Shown: in pieces, positions 51,191 to 59,497 of the stretch
Position numbering within the stretch: position 1 is the first letter of the stretch
How the letters are laid out: every line of letters begins with the position of its first letter
Source: Undibacterium paludis
Lineage (GTDB): Bacteria; Pseudomonadota; Gammaproteobacteria; Burkholderiales; Burkholderiaceae_D
NCBI RefSeq assembly: GCF_022568815.1
Contig: NZ_JAKZHX010000002.1
Location: forward strand, 62,001 to 126,000
Length of the DNA: 64,000 nt
Direction of reading: 5' to 3'
The notes under the pieces: generated by a model
What the model saw: only the letters and a program-made list of their open reading frames with translations
Told to the model about the DNA's origin: nothing
Databases searched by the model: none
Made by a program: the position numbers and the translations under genes

Positions 51191-52039
51191 CTAGTAGATC
51201 CTTACGTCGGATTTGATTTCCTGCAAAATTGTCGTTGATATCTCTTCTATCGATTTTGCGGTAGACGACAGCCAGCGTATGCCTTCGCGCTTCATCATCA
51301 GTTCTGCTTCATTGACTTCATAGCGGCAGTTTTCCAGCGAAGCATATTTGCTGCCGGGGCGGCGTTCATTGCGAATCTCGGACAAACGCTCTGGCGCGAT
51401 GCTCAAGCCAAAAATCTTTCCCTTGAATTCGGGCAGGGCAGACGGCAGTTTGCCGCGTTCAAAGTCATCGGGGATCAAGGGATAATTTGCTGCCTTGATT
51501 CCATATTGCATGGCCAGGTACAGGCTCGTTGGCGTCTTGCCTGAGCGTGACACACCAACCAGGATCACATCAGCAGTCGACAGGTTCTTGTTTGACTGCC
51601 CATCATCATGTGCCAAGGAGAAATTGATCGCTTCTATCCGGTTTTTGTATTCTTCCGAGTCAGCAATATTGTGACTGCGTCCTATGGTGTGCGTGGATTT
51701 GATACCTAACTCTTGTTCCAGAGGGGAGACAAAAGTTTGTATCAAATCCATGTGCATGCCCTTGGACTTGAATACCACACCAGCCAGGTCTGTCTTTACC
51801 AATGTGGAAAATATGATGGGTCGGTTGCCATCTGCAATAAAAGCATCATTGATACGGCGCACCGCATCATGGGCTTTTTCAAGGGTATCGATAAATGGCA
51901 GGCGAACTTGTTTGAATTTCAAGTCAAACTGGGTCAATACCGAGTGCCCAAAGGTTTCAGCCGTGATCCCCGTGCCATCAGATACAAAGAAAACAGTACG
52001 ATTTGCTGCAGGGCGGGCATGTAGGGGGGTATCTGACAT
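51191..52039 (-). CDS. ppsR: phosphoenolpyruvate synthase regulatory protein (DUF299)
   Basis: Bifunctional kinase/pyrophosphorylase that phosphorylates a Thr next to the active His of PEP synthase with ADP to switch it off, and reverses it with phosphate. The 282-residue protein opens [24 protein letters not shown] and has the P-loop [15 protein letters not shown], then [15 protein letters not shown]. It is divergent from its target, ppsA, across a 240-bp gap, the classic pairing. Confidence 0.96.
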   Translation of the reverse strand: MSDTPLHARPAANRTVFFVSDGTGITAETFGHSVLTQFDLKFKQVRLPFIDTLEKAHDAVRRINDAFIADGNRPIIFSTLVKTDLAGVVFKSKGMHMDLIQTFVSPLEQELGIKSTHTIGRSHNIADSEEYKNRIEAINFSLAHDDGQSNKNLSTADVILVGVSRSGKTPTSLYLAMQYGIKAANYPLIPDDFERGKLPSALPEFKGKIFGLSIAPERLSEIRNERRPGSKYASLENCRYEVNEAELMMKREGIRWLSSTAKSIEEISTTILQEIKSDVRIY

Positions 52040-52164
52040 GATAAATTTATATGATTGTTAAATGATTCTTTGCGCCATATTCAAGACAGACTGATACTCT
52101 TGGCAACAAAAAAGACTGCAAATTCTTGTTCTGGTTGGATAAATCTTGCAGGACACAATGTAAA

Positions 52165-52179
52165 ATGCTGCAACAGCAT
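52165..52179. promoter_or_regulatory. small dyad in the ppsR/ppsA intergenic gap
   Basis: ATGCTG and CAGCAT form a 6-bp dyad around CAA, directly after a TAAAAT box. The 240-bp gap must hold both promoters, but no clear -35 was found. Weak evidence. Confidence 0.25.
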
Positions 52180-52279
52180 GTCATACGTAGCTCGCCTCAA
52201 GAATAACAAAAAAACAGTGAGATACGAAGCAAGACGACATTAAACAGCAAAGATTTCTTACCATCAAAAAGAGGTTGTT

Positions 52280-54697
52280 ATGTCCAACGCAGCAAATACC
52301 GAAGCAACTTATGTTGCCTCGTTTGAGCATTTACGCATGACGGATGTTGAGTCCGTCGGCGGAAAAAATGCATCCTTAGGTGAAATGATCAGCCAGCTGG
52401 CAACCGCCGGCGTACGTGTGCCAGGTGGCTTTGCCACTACGGCACAGGCTTTCCGTGATTTCCTGACACATAGTATTGATGGCGGCCTGCCACTGGAAAC
52501 ACGCATTGCCGATCGTCTCGAACATCTGAATATTGACGATGTCAAAGAGCTGGCAAAAGCCGGTGCTGAAATCCGTCAATGGATCATAGATACGCCTTTT
52601 CAGCCGCGCCTGCTAAAGGAAATAGAGGAGTTCTACAACAAGCTGGTCGCTGATTCCACTGCCGAGATGTCATTTGCTGTGCGCTCTTCTGCTACAGCCG
52701 AAGATTTGCCTGATGCCTCGTTTGCAGGCCAGCAAGAGACTTTCTTGAATGTTGTCGGAATTGACAATATTCTGGAAGCAATGAAACACGTATTTGCCTC
52801 ACTGTATAACGACCGGGCGATTTCCTACCGTGTCCATAAAGGCTTTACCCATGCTGAAGTGGCACTGTCTGCCGGTGTGCAGCGCATGGTGCGTTCTGAC
52901 CTTGGGGCTGCAGGAGTCATGTTCACGATAGATACAGAGTCTGGTTTCAAGGACGTAGTTTTCATTACTTCAAGCTATGGCCTGGGCGAAACCGTGGTGC
53001 AGGGGGCTGTTAATCCTGATGAATTCTATGTCCACAAGCCTATGCTGGAGCAGGGCAAATTGCCGGTCATACGCCGCAATATTGGCTCCAAGCTCATCAA
53101 GATGGAATTTACCGGTGAGGCCAAGGCTGGTCGTTCGGTTAAGACTGTCGATGTGCCAGTGGAATTGCGTAACCGTTATTCCCTTAATGATACTGAAGTC
53201 GTGGAGTTGGCTAAATACGCGACCATTATCGAGAAACATTACGGACGTCCAATGGACATCGAATGGGGCAAGGATGGCCGTGACGGCAAGCTGTACATCC
53301 TGCAAGCACGCCCGGAAACAGTCAAGTCCCAGCAAAAACATACTGATGCACAGCAGCGTTTCAAACTCAAGGGCAGTGGCACCGTACTGGTGTCTGGCCG
53401 TGCGATTGGCCAGAAAATTGGCGCAGGCCGCGTGCGTGTCATTCACGATCCTTCCGAGATGGAAAGAGTGCAGCCAGGCGACGTTCTGGTAGCCGACATG
53501 ACTGATCCTAACTGGGAACCAGTGATGAAGCGCGCTGCCGCTATCGTCACCAACCGTGGTGGCCGTACTTGCCACGCAGCGATTATTGCCCGTGAACTTG
53601 GCGTGCCTGCTGTGGTCGGTTGTGAAGATGCAACTGATGTGCTGAAAGACGGCACTCTGGTCACAGTGTCTTGTGCTGAAGGCGATGAAGGCAAGATTTA
53701 CGATGGCTTGCTTGAAACAGAAGTGACCGAAGAAGTACGTGGCGAGTTGCCCAAGCTGCCTTTGAAGATCATGTTGAACGTAGGTAATCCACAACTGGCA
53801 TTTGACTTCCAGTCGGTACCCAACGAAGGTGTGGGTCTGGCACGTCTGGAATTCATCATCAATAACAATATTGGTGTACACCCGAAAGCGATTCTGGAAT
53901 ACCCGAATATTGACGCTGACCTGAAAAAAGCAGTGGAATCCGTTGCCCGCGGACACGCTTCGCCCAGGGCATTCTATGTTGACAAGCTGGCGGAAGGCGT
54001 TGCCACCATTGCTGCTGCATTCTGGCCCAAGAAGGTTATTGTTCGTCTGTCTGACTTCAAGTCAAATGAATATAAGAAGCTCATAGGCGGCTCCCGTTAC
54101 GAGCCCGATGAAGAGAATCCTATGCTGGGTTTCCGAGGCGCTGCCCGCTATCTGGCGCCAGACTTTGCCGAGTCTTTCGAAATGGAATGCCAGGCAATGA
54201 AGCGCGTGCGCAATGACATGGGTTTGACCAATGTTGAAATCATGGTTCCTTTTGTACGCACGCTGGGACAGGCTGAAAAAGTCGTCAATCTGTTGGCAAA
54301 AAATGGCTTGAAGCGTGGTGAGAACGGCCTGCGCCTGATCATGATGTGTGAAGTGCCTTCCAATGCCATTCTGGCAGAAGAGTTCCTGCAATTCTTTGAT
54401 GGTTTCTCTATTGGTTCGAATGATCTGACGCAGTTGACTCTGGGCCTGGACAGGGATTCCGGCATGGAGTTGCTGGCCGCTGATTTTGATGAGCGTGATC
54501 CGGCGGTTCGTGCCTTGCTTTCTCGGGCTATTGCTGCCTGTCGCAAACTTAACAAGTATGTTGGCATTTGTGGTCAGGGGCCATCTGATCATCCGGACTT
54601 CGCCGAATGGCTGATGAAGGAAGGAATAGAATCCATTTCACTGAACCCAGATTCAGTCATTGATACCTGGCAGAAACTGGCGGCTGCTGGTAAATAA
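52280..54697 (+). CDS. ppsA: phosphoenolpyruvate synthase
   Basis: Converts pyruvate plus ATP and water to PEP, AMP and phosphate, needed for gluconeogenesis on pyruvate or lactate. The 805-residue protein has the ATP-grasp N-domain ([41 protein letters not shown]), the phosphohistidine domain with His432 in [14 protein letters not shown] (the Thr nearby is the PpsR target in the family), and the PEP/pyruvate TIM-barrel domain ending [20 protein letters not shown] and [16 protein letters not shown] precedes the ATG. It is regulated by the divergent ppsR. Confidence 0.98.
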   Translation: MSNAANTEATYVASFEHLRMTDVESVGGKNASLGEMISQLATAGVRVPGGFATTAQAFRDFLTHSIDGGLPLETRIADRLEHLNIDDVKELAKAGAEIRQWIIDTPFQPRLLKEIEEFYNKLVADSTAEMSFAVRSSATAEDLPDASFAGQQETFLNVVGIDNILEAMKHVFASLYNDRAISYRVHKGFTHAEVALSAGVQRMVRSDLGAAGVMFTIDTESGFKDVVFITSSYGLGETVVQGAVNPDEFYVHKPMLEQGKLPVIRRNIGSKLIKMEFTGEAKAGRSVKTVDVPVELRNRYSLNDTEVVELAKYATIIEKHYGRPMDIEWGKDGRDGKLYILQARPETVKSQQKHTDAQQRFKLKGSGTVLVSGRAIGQKIGAGRVRVIHDPSEMERVQPGDVLVADMTDPNWEPVMKRAAAIVTNRGGRTCHAAIIARELGVPAVVGCEDATDVLKDGTLVTVSCAEGDEGKIYDGLLETEVTEEVRGELPKLPLKIMLNVGNPQLAFDFQSVPNEGVGLARLEFIINNNIGVHPKAILEYPNIDADLKKAVESVARGHASPRAFYVDKLAEGVATIAAAFWPKKVIVRLSDFKSNEYKKLIGGSRYEPDEENPMLGFRGAARYLAPDFAESFEMECQAMKRVRNDMGLTNVEIMVPFVRTLGQAEKVVNLLAKNGLKRGENGLRLIMMCEVPSNAILAEEFLQFFDGFSIGSNDLTQLTLGLDRDSGMELLAADFDERDPAVRALLSRAIAACRKLNKYVGICGQGPSDHPDFAEWLMKEGIESISLNPDSVIDTWQKLAAAGK

Positions 54698-54714
54698 ATA
54701 GTTTGTCTTTGCCG

Positions 54715-54752
54715 AAAAACGGGAATCTGCTCATAAAGCGATTCCCGTTTTT
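54715..54752 (+). terminator. terminator after ppsA
   Basis: A 12-bp stem (AAAACGGGAATC with GATTCCCGTTTT) and a 12-base loop followed by a T-run, 18 bases after the ppsA stop. Confidence 0.85.
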
Positions 54753-54790
54753 TCTTGTTGGTGCGCCGCAACATAAATCAGTTTTTGCCC

Positions 54791-54818
54791 TTGTTTTTTC
54801 TAAAAATCGGACTAGACT
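54791..54818 (+). promoter_or_regulatory. candidate sigma-70 promoter in the ppsA/nfeD gap
   Basis: TTGTTT and TAGACT with a 16-bp spacer lie between two terminator hairpins and point rightward. Together with the second hairpin they would delimit a transcript of about 88 nt. Confidence 0.35.
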
Positions 54819-54824
54819 ACGGGT

Positions 54825-54912
54825 GTCGAAACTTAAGAAAAAGAAAATCAATACTTCAACAAAATTCCTGAAAAAGCCCTCTTTACCGGACAGGTAAAGA
54901 GGGCTTTTTTGT
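54825..54912 (+). ncRNA. candidate small RNA of about 88 nt
   Basis: A promoter-like pair is followed by A-rich single-stranded-looking sequence (AAGAAAAAGAAAATC) and ends in an independent strong terminator. There is no reading frame with a ribosome site. This is the shape of an Hfq-type regulatory RNA, but a second ppsA terminator would also explain the hairpin. Confidence 0.3.
54871..54910 (+). terminator. second strong terminator, 17-bp perfect stem
   Basis: AAAAAGCCCTCTTTACC pairs perfectly with GGTAAAGAGGGCTTTTT around a 5-base loop and is followed by T residues; the A-run on the left makes it usable on both strands. Confidence 0.9.
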
Positions 54913-55016
54913 GAGTAAATTTTTGTGACGATTACCGATGAAAAAAACAAATATGTCATAGAGAATGCAGCAGTAGTACAGTGAATAGAGACAAAACTAA
55001 TAAGGAGAATAAGAAA

Positions 55017-55451
55017 ATGAACGGATGGATGATGTGGTCAGTGTTGGCAGGTGTCGTTGTGATACTGGAATTGTTTACAGGTACGTTTTACTTGTTGATG
55101 GTCGCTCTTGGACTGATGGCTGGCGCAATTGCCGCTTTTCTTCAGTTTGGTGGCGTGGCGCAGGCGATTGTTGCTTCTTTGGTCGGGTCAATAGCGGCAA
55201 TTGCACTCCGGAAAAGCAAGTATGGCACTTTGCATCGCAAGGATGCCTCACGTGACCCTAATGTCAATATGGATATAGGGCAAAGTTTGCAGGTTGATGA
55301 ATGGAAGGATCTGGGGAATGGCAAGTATGGTGCGCGCGCCATGTATCGCGGCGCCATGTGGGACGTAGAGTTACAGCACTCGGCTGGCTATCCCGGTGCT
55401 TATGTGATTGAAGAAATACAAGGTAGCCGCTTGATTGTGAAGCCGTCTTAA
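55017..55451 (+). CDS. NfeD-family membrane protein
   Basis: A 144-residue short NfeD (1b type). Three hydrophobic segments at about residues 8-24, 28-43 and 46-62 are followed by an OB-fold-like beta domain (GQSLQVDEWKDLGNGKYGARAMYRGAMWDVEL). NfeD proteins act with an SPFH partner encoded next to them, controlling membrane microdomains or proteolysis. The ATG after AAGGAG is chosen over a GTG 12 codons upstream. A stomatin gene follows after 67 bp. Confidence 0.85.
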   Translation: MNGWMMWSVLAGVVVILELFTGTFYLLMVALGLMAGAIAAFLQFGGVAQAIVASLVGSIAAIALRKSKYGTLHRKDASRDPNVNMDIGQSLQVDEWKDLGNGKYGARAMYRGAMWDVELQHSAGYPGAYVIEEIQGSRLIVKPS

Positions 55452-55518
55452 AAGAGAAATAAAAGTCAGTTGATTGACGTCAATATAAAACGATCTGAAT
55501 AACAATAAAGGTAAAAAT

Positions 55519-56469
55519 ATGGAAAGCTTAGGTACAGTCGCCCTGGTGTTACTCGTGCTGGGTATCGTGTTTATCTTCAAGACTATCAATGTCGTGCCGC
55601 AGCAGCATGCCTGGGTGGTCGAGCGTTTGGGTAAATATCATGCCACGCTGGGGCCGGGTTTGAATATCGTGGTGCCCTTCGTTGATCGCATCGCCTACAA
55701 GCACATCCTGAAAGAAATTCCGCTGGATGTGCCGCCACAGGTATGCATCACCAAGGATAATACGCAATTGCAGGTGGATGGTATCCTGTATTTCCAGATT
55801 ACCGATGCAATGCGCGCTTCTTATGGCTCATCTAACTACATCTCTGCGATTACTCAGTTGGCACAAACAACCTTGCGTTCAGTCATCGGCAAGATGGAGC
55901 TCGACAAGACATTTGAAGAGCGTGATCACATCAATACCGCCATCGTCAATGCGATTGATGAATCGGCAGCCAACTGGGGTGTCAAGGTGTTGCGTTATGA
56001 AATCAAGGATCTGACACCACCAAAAGAGATCTTGCATGCCATGCAGGCACAGATTACTGCTGAGCGTGAAAAGCGCGCCCTGATTGCAGCATCTGAAGGT
56101 CGTAAGCAGGAGCAGATCAATATCGCGACCGGTGAGCGTGAAGCCTCAATTGCCAAATCGGAAGGTGAAAAACAGGCATCAATCAATCGTGCGCAAGGTC
56201 AGGCGGCTGCCATCCTGGCGATCGCCGAAGCCAGTGCAGAAGCAATACGCAAAACTGCTGCCGCGATTCAGTCGCCAGGCGGCGCTGATGCGGTCAACCT
56301 GAAGGTTGCTGAGCAATATGTGGGGGCATTTGGCAATCTTGCCAAAACCAATAACTCAATTATTGTTCCTGCTAATCTTGGTGACATGAGCGGTCTGATT
56401 GCCACTGCCATGCAAGTTGTCAAATCTCAAAAACCTGCCGTCACTGAGTCTCCACGACGACCCGTCTGA
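55519..56469 (+). CDS. qmcA: SPFH/stomatin-like protein (QmcA type)
   Basis: A 316-residue inner-membrane SPFH protein with an N-terminal membrane anchor (TVALVLLVLGIVFIFKTINVVP), the band 7 domain (QQHAWVVERLGKYHATLGPGLNIVVPFVDRIAYKH) and a coiled-coil C-terminal part (ALIAASEGRKQEQINIATGEREASIAKSEGEKQASINRA) with repeated A-E-G elements. It assembles into large membrane rings and is partnered with the NfeD protein just upstream. The pair is a common proteobacterial module. Confidence 0.92.
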   Translation: MESLGTVALVLLVLGIVFIFKTINVVPQQHAWVVERLGKYHATLGPGLNIVVPFVDRIAYKHILKEIPLDVPPQVCITKDNTQLQVDGILYFQITDAMRASYGSSNYISAITQLAQTTLRSVIGKMELDKTFEERDHINTAIVNAIDESAANWGVKVLRYEIKDLTPPKEILHAMQAQITAEREKRALIAASEGRKQEQINIATGEREASIAKSEGEKQASINRAQGQAAAILAIAEASAEAIRKTAAAIQSPGGADAVNLKVAEQYVGAFGNLAKTNNSIIVPANLGDMSGLIATAMQVVKSQKPAVTESPRRPV

Positions 56470-56529
56470 TCTGAGCGAAAAGGGTGTGACAGACCCTTCG
56501 CTACTCCCTGAATGAATCAAGGCAGCAGT

Positions 56530-56552
56530 GCCGGCATCCACCAGATGCCGGC
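56530..56552 (+). repeat. 9-bp perfect hairpin between the two SPFH genes
   Basis: GCCGGCATC pairs with GATGCCGGC around CACCA, 53 bases before the next gene's start. There is no T-run, so it is more likely a processing or stability element than a terminator. Confidence 0.45.
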
Positions 56553-56604
56553 TGAGCCGCCGCATTTCCGAAAACATCGGATTTAACTCAAGAAGAGGCT
56601 TTAT

Positions 56605-58545
56605 ATGTTTCCCGTTATTCTGGCAGTTGTCGTACTCGTCATTATTCTGTTGTTGTACACCAGTAATGTGCTGGTCTATATCTCGAATGAAAAAATAGGT
56701 ATCGTTGAAAAAAAATGGTCTGCGAGCGGTTCTGTCGAGCATGGTTTCATTGCGCTCAATGGTGAAGCTGGCTTCCAGCCGGAAGTCTTGCGTGGTGGCT
56801 TTCATTTATTCTTTCCCTTCCAGTACGCCATCCACAGGCATGACCTGGTGACAATACAGCAGGGCACGCTCGCCTATGTATTTGCGCGTGATGGCCAGGC
56901 CATGGCGCCGACGCAAAACCTGGCCTGCAACAAAACCGCCAACGACTTTACCGACGTTCGTGCCTTTCTGACGGGCGGCGGTCAAAAAGGTTTGCAGCGT
57001 AAAATCCTGCGTGAAGGTACTTATGCCATCAATCTCGCACAATTCGTTGTGCTGACTGCTGAGCGCGTATATGCCTTGCCCCTGCCAGGCGATGGCAATG
57101 TCAATCGTGAGGGCGTGGTCGTTGGTCAGTTGGCAGAAATGCTTGATGAATTACGCCTGCGCAATGGCTTTTTGCCATTGGTGATACGTGACGATAAACT
57201 AGCCGTTATTACGACACATGAAGGGCAGTCTTTGCCTGAAGGTACCATCGTCGCCCCTGTTGTTGGCGCTGATCCGCATGAAAACCGCAGCTATCATCAT
57301 GATTTCCAGAACCCTGAAGTCTTTATCGAGGCAGGTGGTTACAAGGGGCGCCAGTTGCAGGTACTGGTGGAGGGTACTTATTATCTGAATGCACGCTTTG
57401 CCACATTCGAGATCGTTGAAAAGCGGGTAGTGCCGGTCGGTTATGTCGGTGTAGTGGTCTCATATACGGGCAAGGCAGGTAATGACGTGACCGGTGACTC
57501 TTACCGTCATGGCGAACTGGTCGGTAGTGACGAAAAAGGTGTGCAGGTAACACCGCTGTTACCCGGTAAATACGCATTGAACCCGTATGCGAAACGGGTG
57601 ATTGATGTGCCAACCACCAACTTTATCCTGAAGTGGCAGTCTGGCCAGGTTGGTTCACATGAGCTGGACAAGCACCTGAGCGAAGTCTCACTGATCACCA
57701 AGGATGCTTTCGAGCCTGACCTGCCTTTGTCGGTAGTCGTCAATATAGACTATAAAATGGCGCCGCTGGTGATACAACGATTTGGCGATATCCAGAAGCT
57801 GGTAGAACAGACACTGGATCCTATGGTGGCTGCGTATTTCAAGAATATCGGCCAGGGCAAAACCTTGATCGAACTGTTGCAGGAGAGGTCGGATATCCAG
57901 GAGCGCGCCAAAGCCGAGATGCGGAAGAACTTTGAGGGCTATAACCTGACACTCAATGAAGTGCTGATTGGTACACCCAGGGCAAAGACCGGTGATACCC
58001 AGATCGAAGTCATCCTCAAGCAATTGCGTGAGCGCCAGGTATCGAGAGAACAACTGGAAACTTACAAAACCAAGGAAACAGCAGCCGTGCAGGAACGTAT
58101 CCTGCGTGAAGCTGAAGCCAGGGCCAAGCAGCAGACATCGATCACCGAATCGGAACTGGCTGTGAAAATTGCCGAGAACCAGGGTAGCGCCGCTGTACAA
58201 AAAGCCATCAAGGCGGCGGAAGAGGCCCGTCAGGTGGCCTCTGGTGCAGCCGACGCCAAACGGACATTGGCCAATGCCGAAGCCTTCCAGATCCAGCAAA
58301 TTGGTGAGGCTCAGGCCAAGGCAACACAATTGAATGTCGAAGCCTATGGCGGCCCTGAATTGCAATTCCAGCAAACTGTCTTGCTCCGTTTTGCTGAGGC
58401 GATAGAGAAGGGACATATCGCCATGGTGCCCAGCATACAGACGGGTGGGGGTGCAGCAAGTTCAGCAGTTGACGCCTTTCTGGCTCTCGCTGCAAAAGAT
58501 TTGCTCAATAAAGGCAATCAGGTAACAACTGTCAGTACAAACTGA
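56605..58545 (+). CDS. large SPFH-domain (flotillin-like) protein
   Basis: A 646-residue protein with one N-terminal membrane anchor (FPVILAVVVLVIILLLYTSNVLVYI), a large SPFH region (about 30-420, EKIGIVEKKWSASGSV...GGFHLFFPFQYAIHRHDLV...VGYVGVVVSYTGKAGNDVTG) and a long Ala/Glu-rich coiled coil (about 445-600, VLIGTPRAKTGDTQIEVILKQLRERQVSREQLETYKTKE). It is over twice the length of ordinary stomatins and shows no similarity in the central extension to flotillin. Probably membrane-associated and oligomeric. It follows the stomatin/NfeD pair across a hairpin and ends in a strong terminator, forming a three-gene SPFH group. Confidence 0.82.
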   Translation: MFPVILAVVVLVIILLLYTSNVLVYISNEKIGIVEKKWSASGSVEHGFIALNGEAGFQPEVLRGGFHLFFPFQYAIHRHDLVTIQQGTLAYVFARDGQAMAPTQNLACNKTANDFTDVRAFLTGGGQKGLQRKILREGTYAINLAQFVVLTAERVYALPLPGDGNVNREGVVVGQLAEMLDELRLRNGFLPLVIRDDKLAVITTHEGQSLPEGTIVAPVVGADPHENRSYHHDFQNPEVFIEAGGYKGRQLQVLVEGTYYLNARFATFEIVEKRVVPVGYVGVVVSYTGKAGNDVTGDSYRHGELVGSDEKGVQVTPLLPGKYALNPYAKRVIDVPTTNFILKWQSGQVGSHELDKHLSEVSLITKDAFEPDLPLSVVVNIDYKMAPLVIQRFGDIQKLVEQTLDPMVAAYFKNIGQGKTLIELLQERSDIQERAKAEMRKNFEGYNLTLNEVLIGTPRAKTGDTQIEVILKQLRERQVSREQLETYKTKETAAVQERILREAEARAKQQTSITESELAVKIAENQGSAAVQKAIKAAEEARQVASGAADAKRTLANAEAFQIQQIGEAQAKATQLNVEAYGGPELQFQQTVLLRFAEAIEKGHIAMVPSIQTGGGAASSAVDAFLALAAKDLLNKGNQVTTVSTN

Positions 58546-58558
58546 TAGAGGCCGGGAG

Positions 58559-58593
58559 AAACTCATTCCAGGAGAGATTCCTGGAATGAGTTT
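58559..58593 (+). terminator. terminator after the large SPFH gene
   Basis: A 14-bp stem (AAACTCATTCCAGG with CCTGGAATGAGTTT), 7-base loop and T-run. Confidence 0.9.
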
Positions 58594-58698
58594 TTCATTT
58601 CATGTGAGTGTATCACTGGCAAAAGTGAAGTTTTCAATTTGATGGAATAATGGCTGGTACGTACTTTACCTCTTTCCGATTCCAGAAATGGTGTTGAC

Positions 58699-59391
58699 AT
58701 GACCGAATTAATCGACGATTTCAAGAATAAGCTGCTGCAGATAGCGGATGGTGAGCGTGCTATAGCCATGCGTGCCTATATGAAGAATCACTTTGATTTT
58801 CTAGGCATACCAGCGCCTGACAGACGTAAGGTTTGTGCTGATGGTATCAAAAAACTGAAAACAGCCAGTGCTGATGAATTGATCGCGCTGGCAAACAGCC
58901 TGTGGGCCAGCAAGGAGCGTGAATACCAGTACCTGGCTGTCGATATCCTGGCAAAGCATTATCGTAAGCTGCGCTTTGATGACCTGCCTGCTTTGCTGCA
59001 ACTGGTGCAAAAAAAATCATGGTGGGATACCGTGGACGGCCTTGCCGGTGTCATCGGAGACCTTTTGCGTCAGCATCTGAGTGAGGGGCAGCGAGTACAG
59101 CAAGCCATGGACGCTGCCTTGCTACACCCGGATTTTTGGGTGAGACGCATAGCCATCTTGCATCAATTGGGGTGGCGTGAGTTGACTGATGTTGACAGGT
59201 TATTTCGTTACTCACTTGCTTTGGCTGATGAGAAAGAATTTTTCATCAGGAAAGCATCAGGTTGGGCTTTGCGTGATTACGCCTGGCACGATCCGACCAG
59301 AATCCGCGTTTTTTTAAATGAACATAAAGACAGGCTATCTGCATTGACTTACCGAGAAGCCAGTAAAAACCTGACCAGGTTGGGGTCTTAA
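58699..59391 (+). CDS. AlkD-like DNA alkylation repair protein
   Basis: A 230-residue HEAT-like-repeat DNA glycosylase relative. AlkD markers are HFDFLGIPAPDRRKV, LWASKEREYQYLAVDIL, KKSWWDTVDGLAG (with the catalytic-type Asp) and KEFFIRKASGWALRDYAWHDP near the end. AlkD enzymes excise 3- and 7-alkylated purines without base flipping. The gene stands alone between a terminator and the large exported fusion gene. A ribosome site is not obvious. It is a known family, so function is fairly sure. Confidence 0.88.
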   Translation: MTELIDDFKNKLLQIADGERAIAMRAYMKNHFDFLGIPAPDRRKVCADGIKKLKTASADELIALANSLWASKEREYQYLAVDILAKHYRKLRFDDLPALLQLVQKKSWWDTVDGLAGVIGDLLRQHLSEGQRVQQAMDAALLHPDFWVRRIAILHQLGWRELTDVDRLFRYSLALADEKEFFIRKASGWALRDYAWHDPTRIRVFLNEHKDRLSALTYREASKNLTRLGS

Positions 59392-59497
59392 CTTTCAAAT
59401 AAACGTCGAGAAAAACCACAGGCGACAAACAACAGGGCGGGAATTTGCAATATGATATCGGGTCGTCCCTGATACTGTAGTTGTTTGCATTTGCCCA

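Noticed and set aside
51168-51194. Two near-copies of CGGGTCCTA around the trmH stop and the ppsR stop
   Set aside because: Only about 9 bp are repeated twice in a 22-bp gap; no hairpin or known motif results.
52970-53956. 328-codon minus-strand open frame inside ppsA
   Set aside because: It is fully antisense to the conserved ppsA coding sequence with no recognisable domain.
57688-58416. 242-codon minus-strand open frame
   Set aside because: It is antisense to the Ala/Glu-rich coiled coil of the large SPFH gene, whose biased codons leave the opposite strand open.
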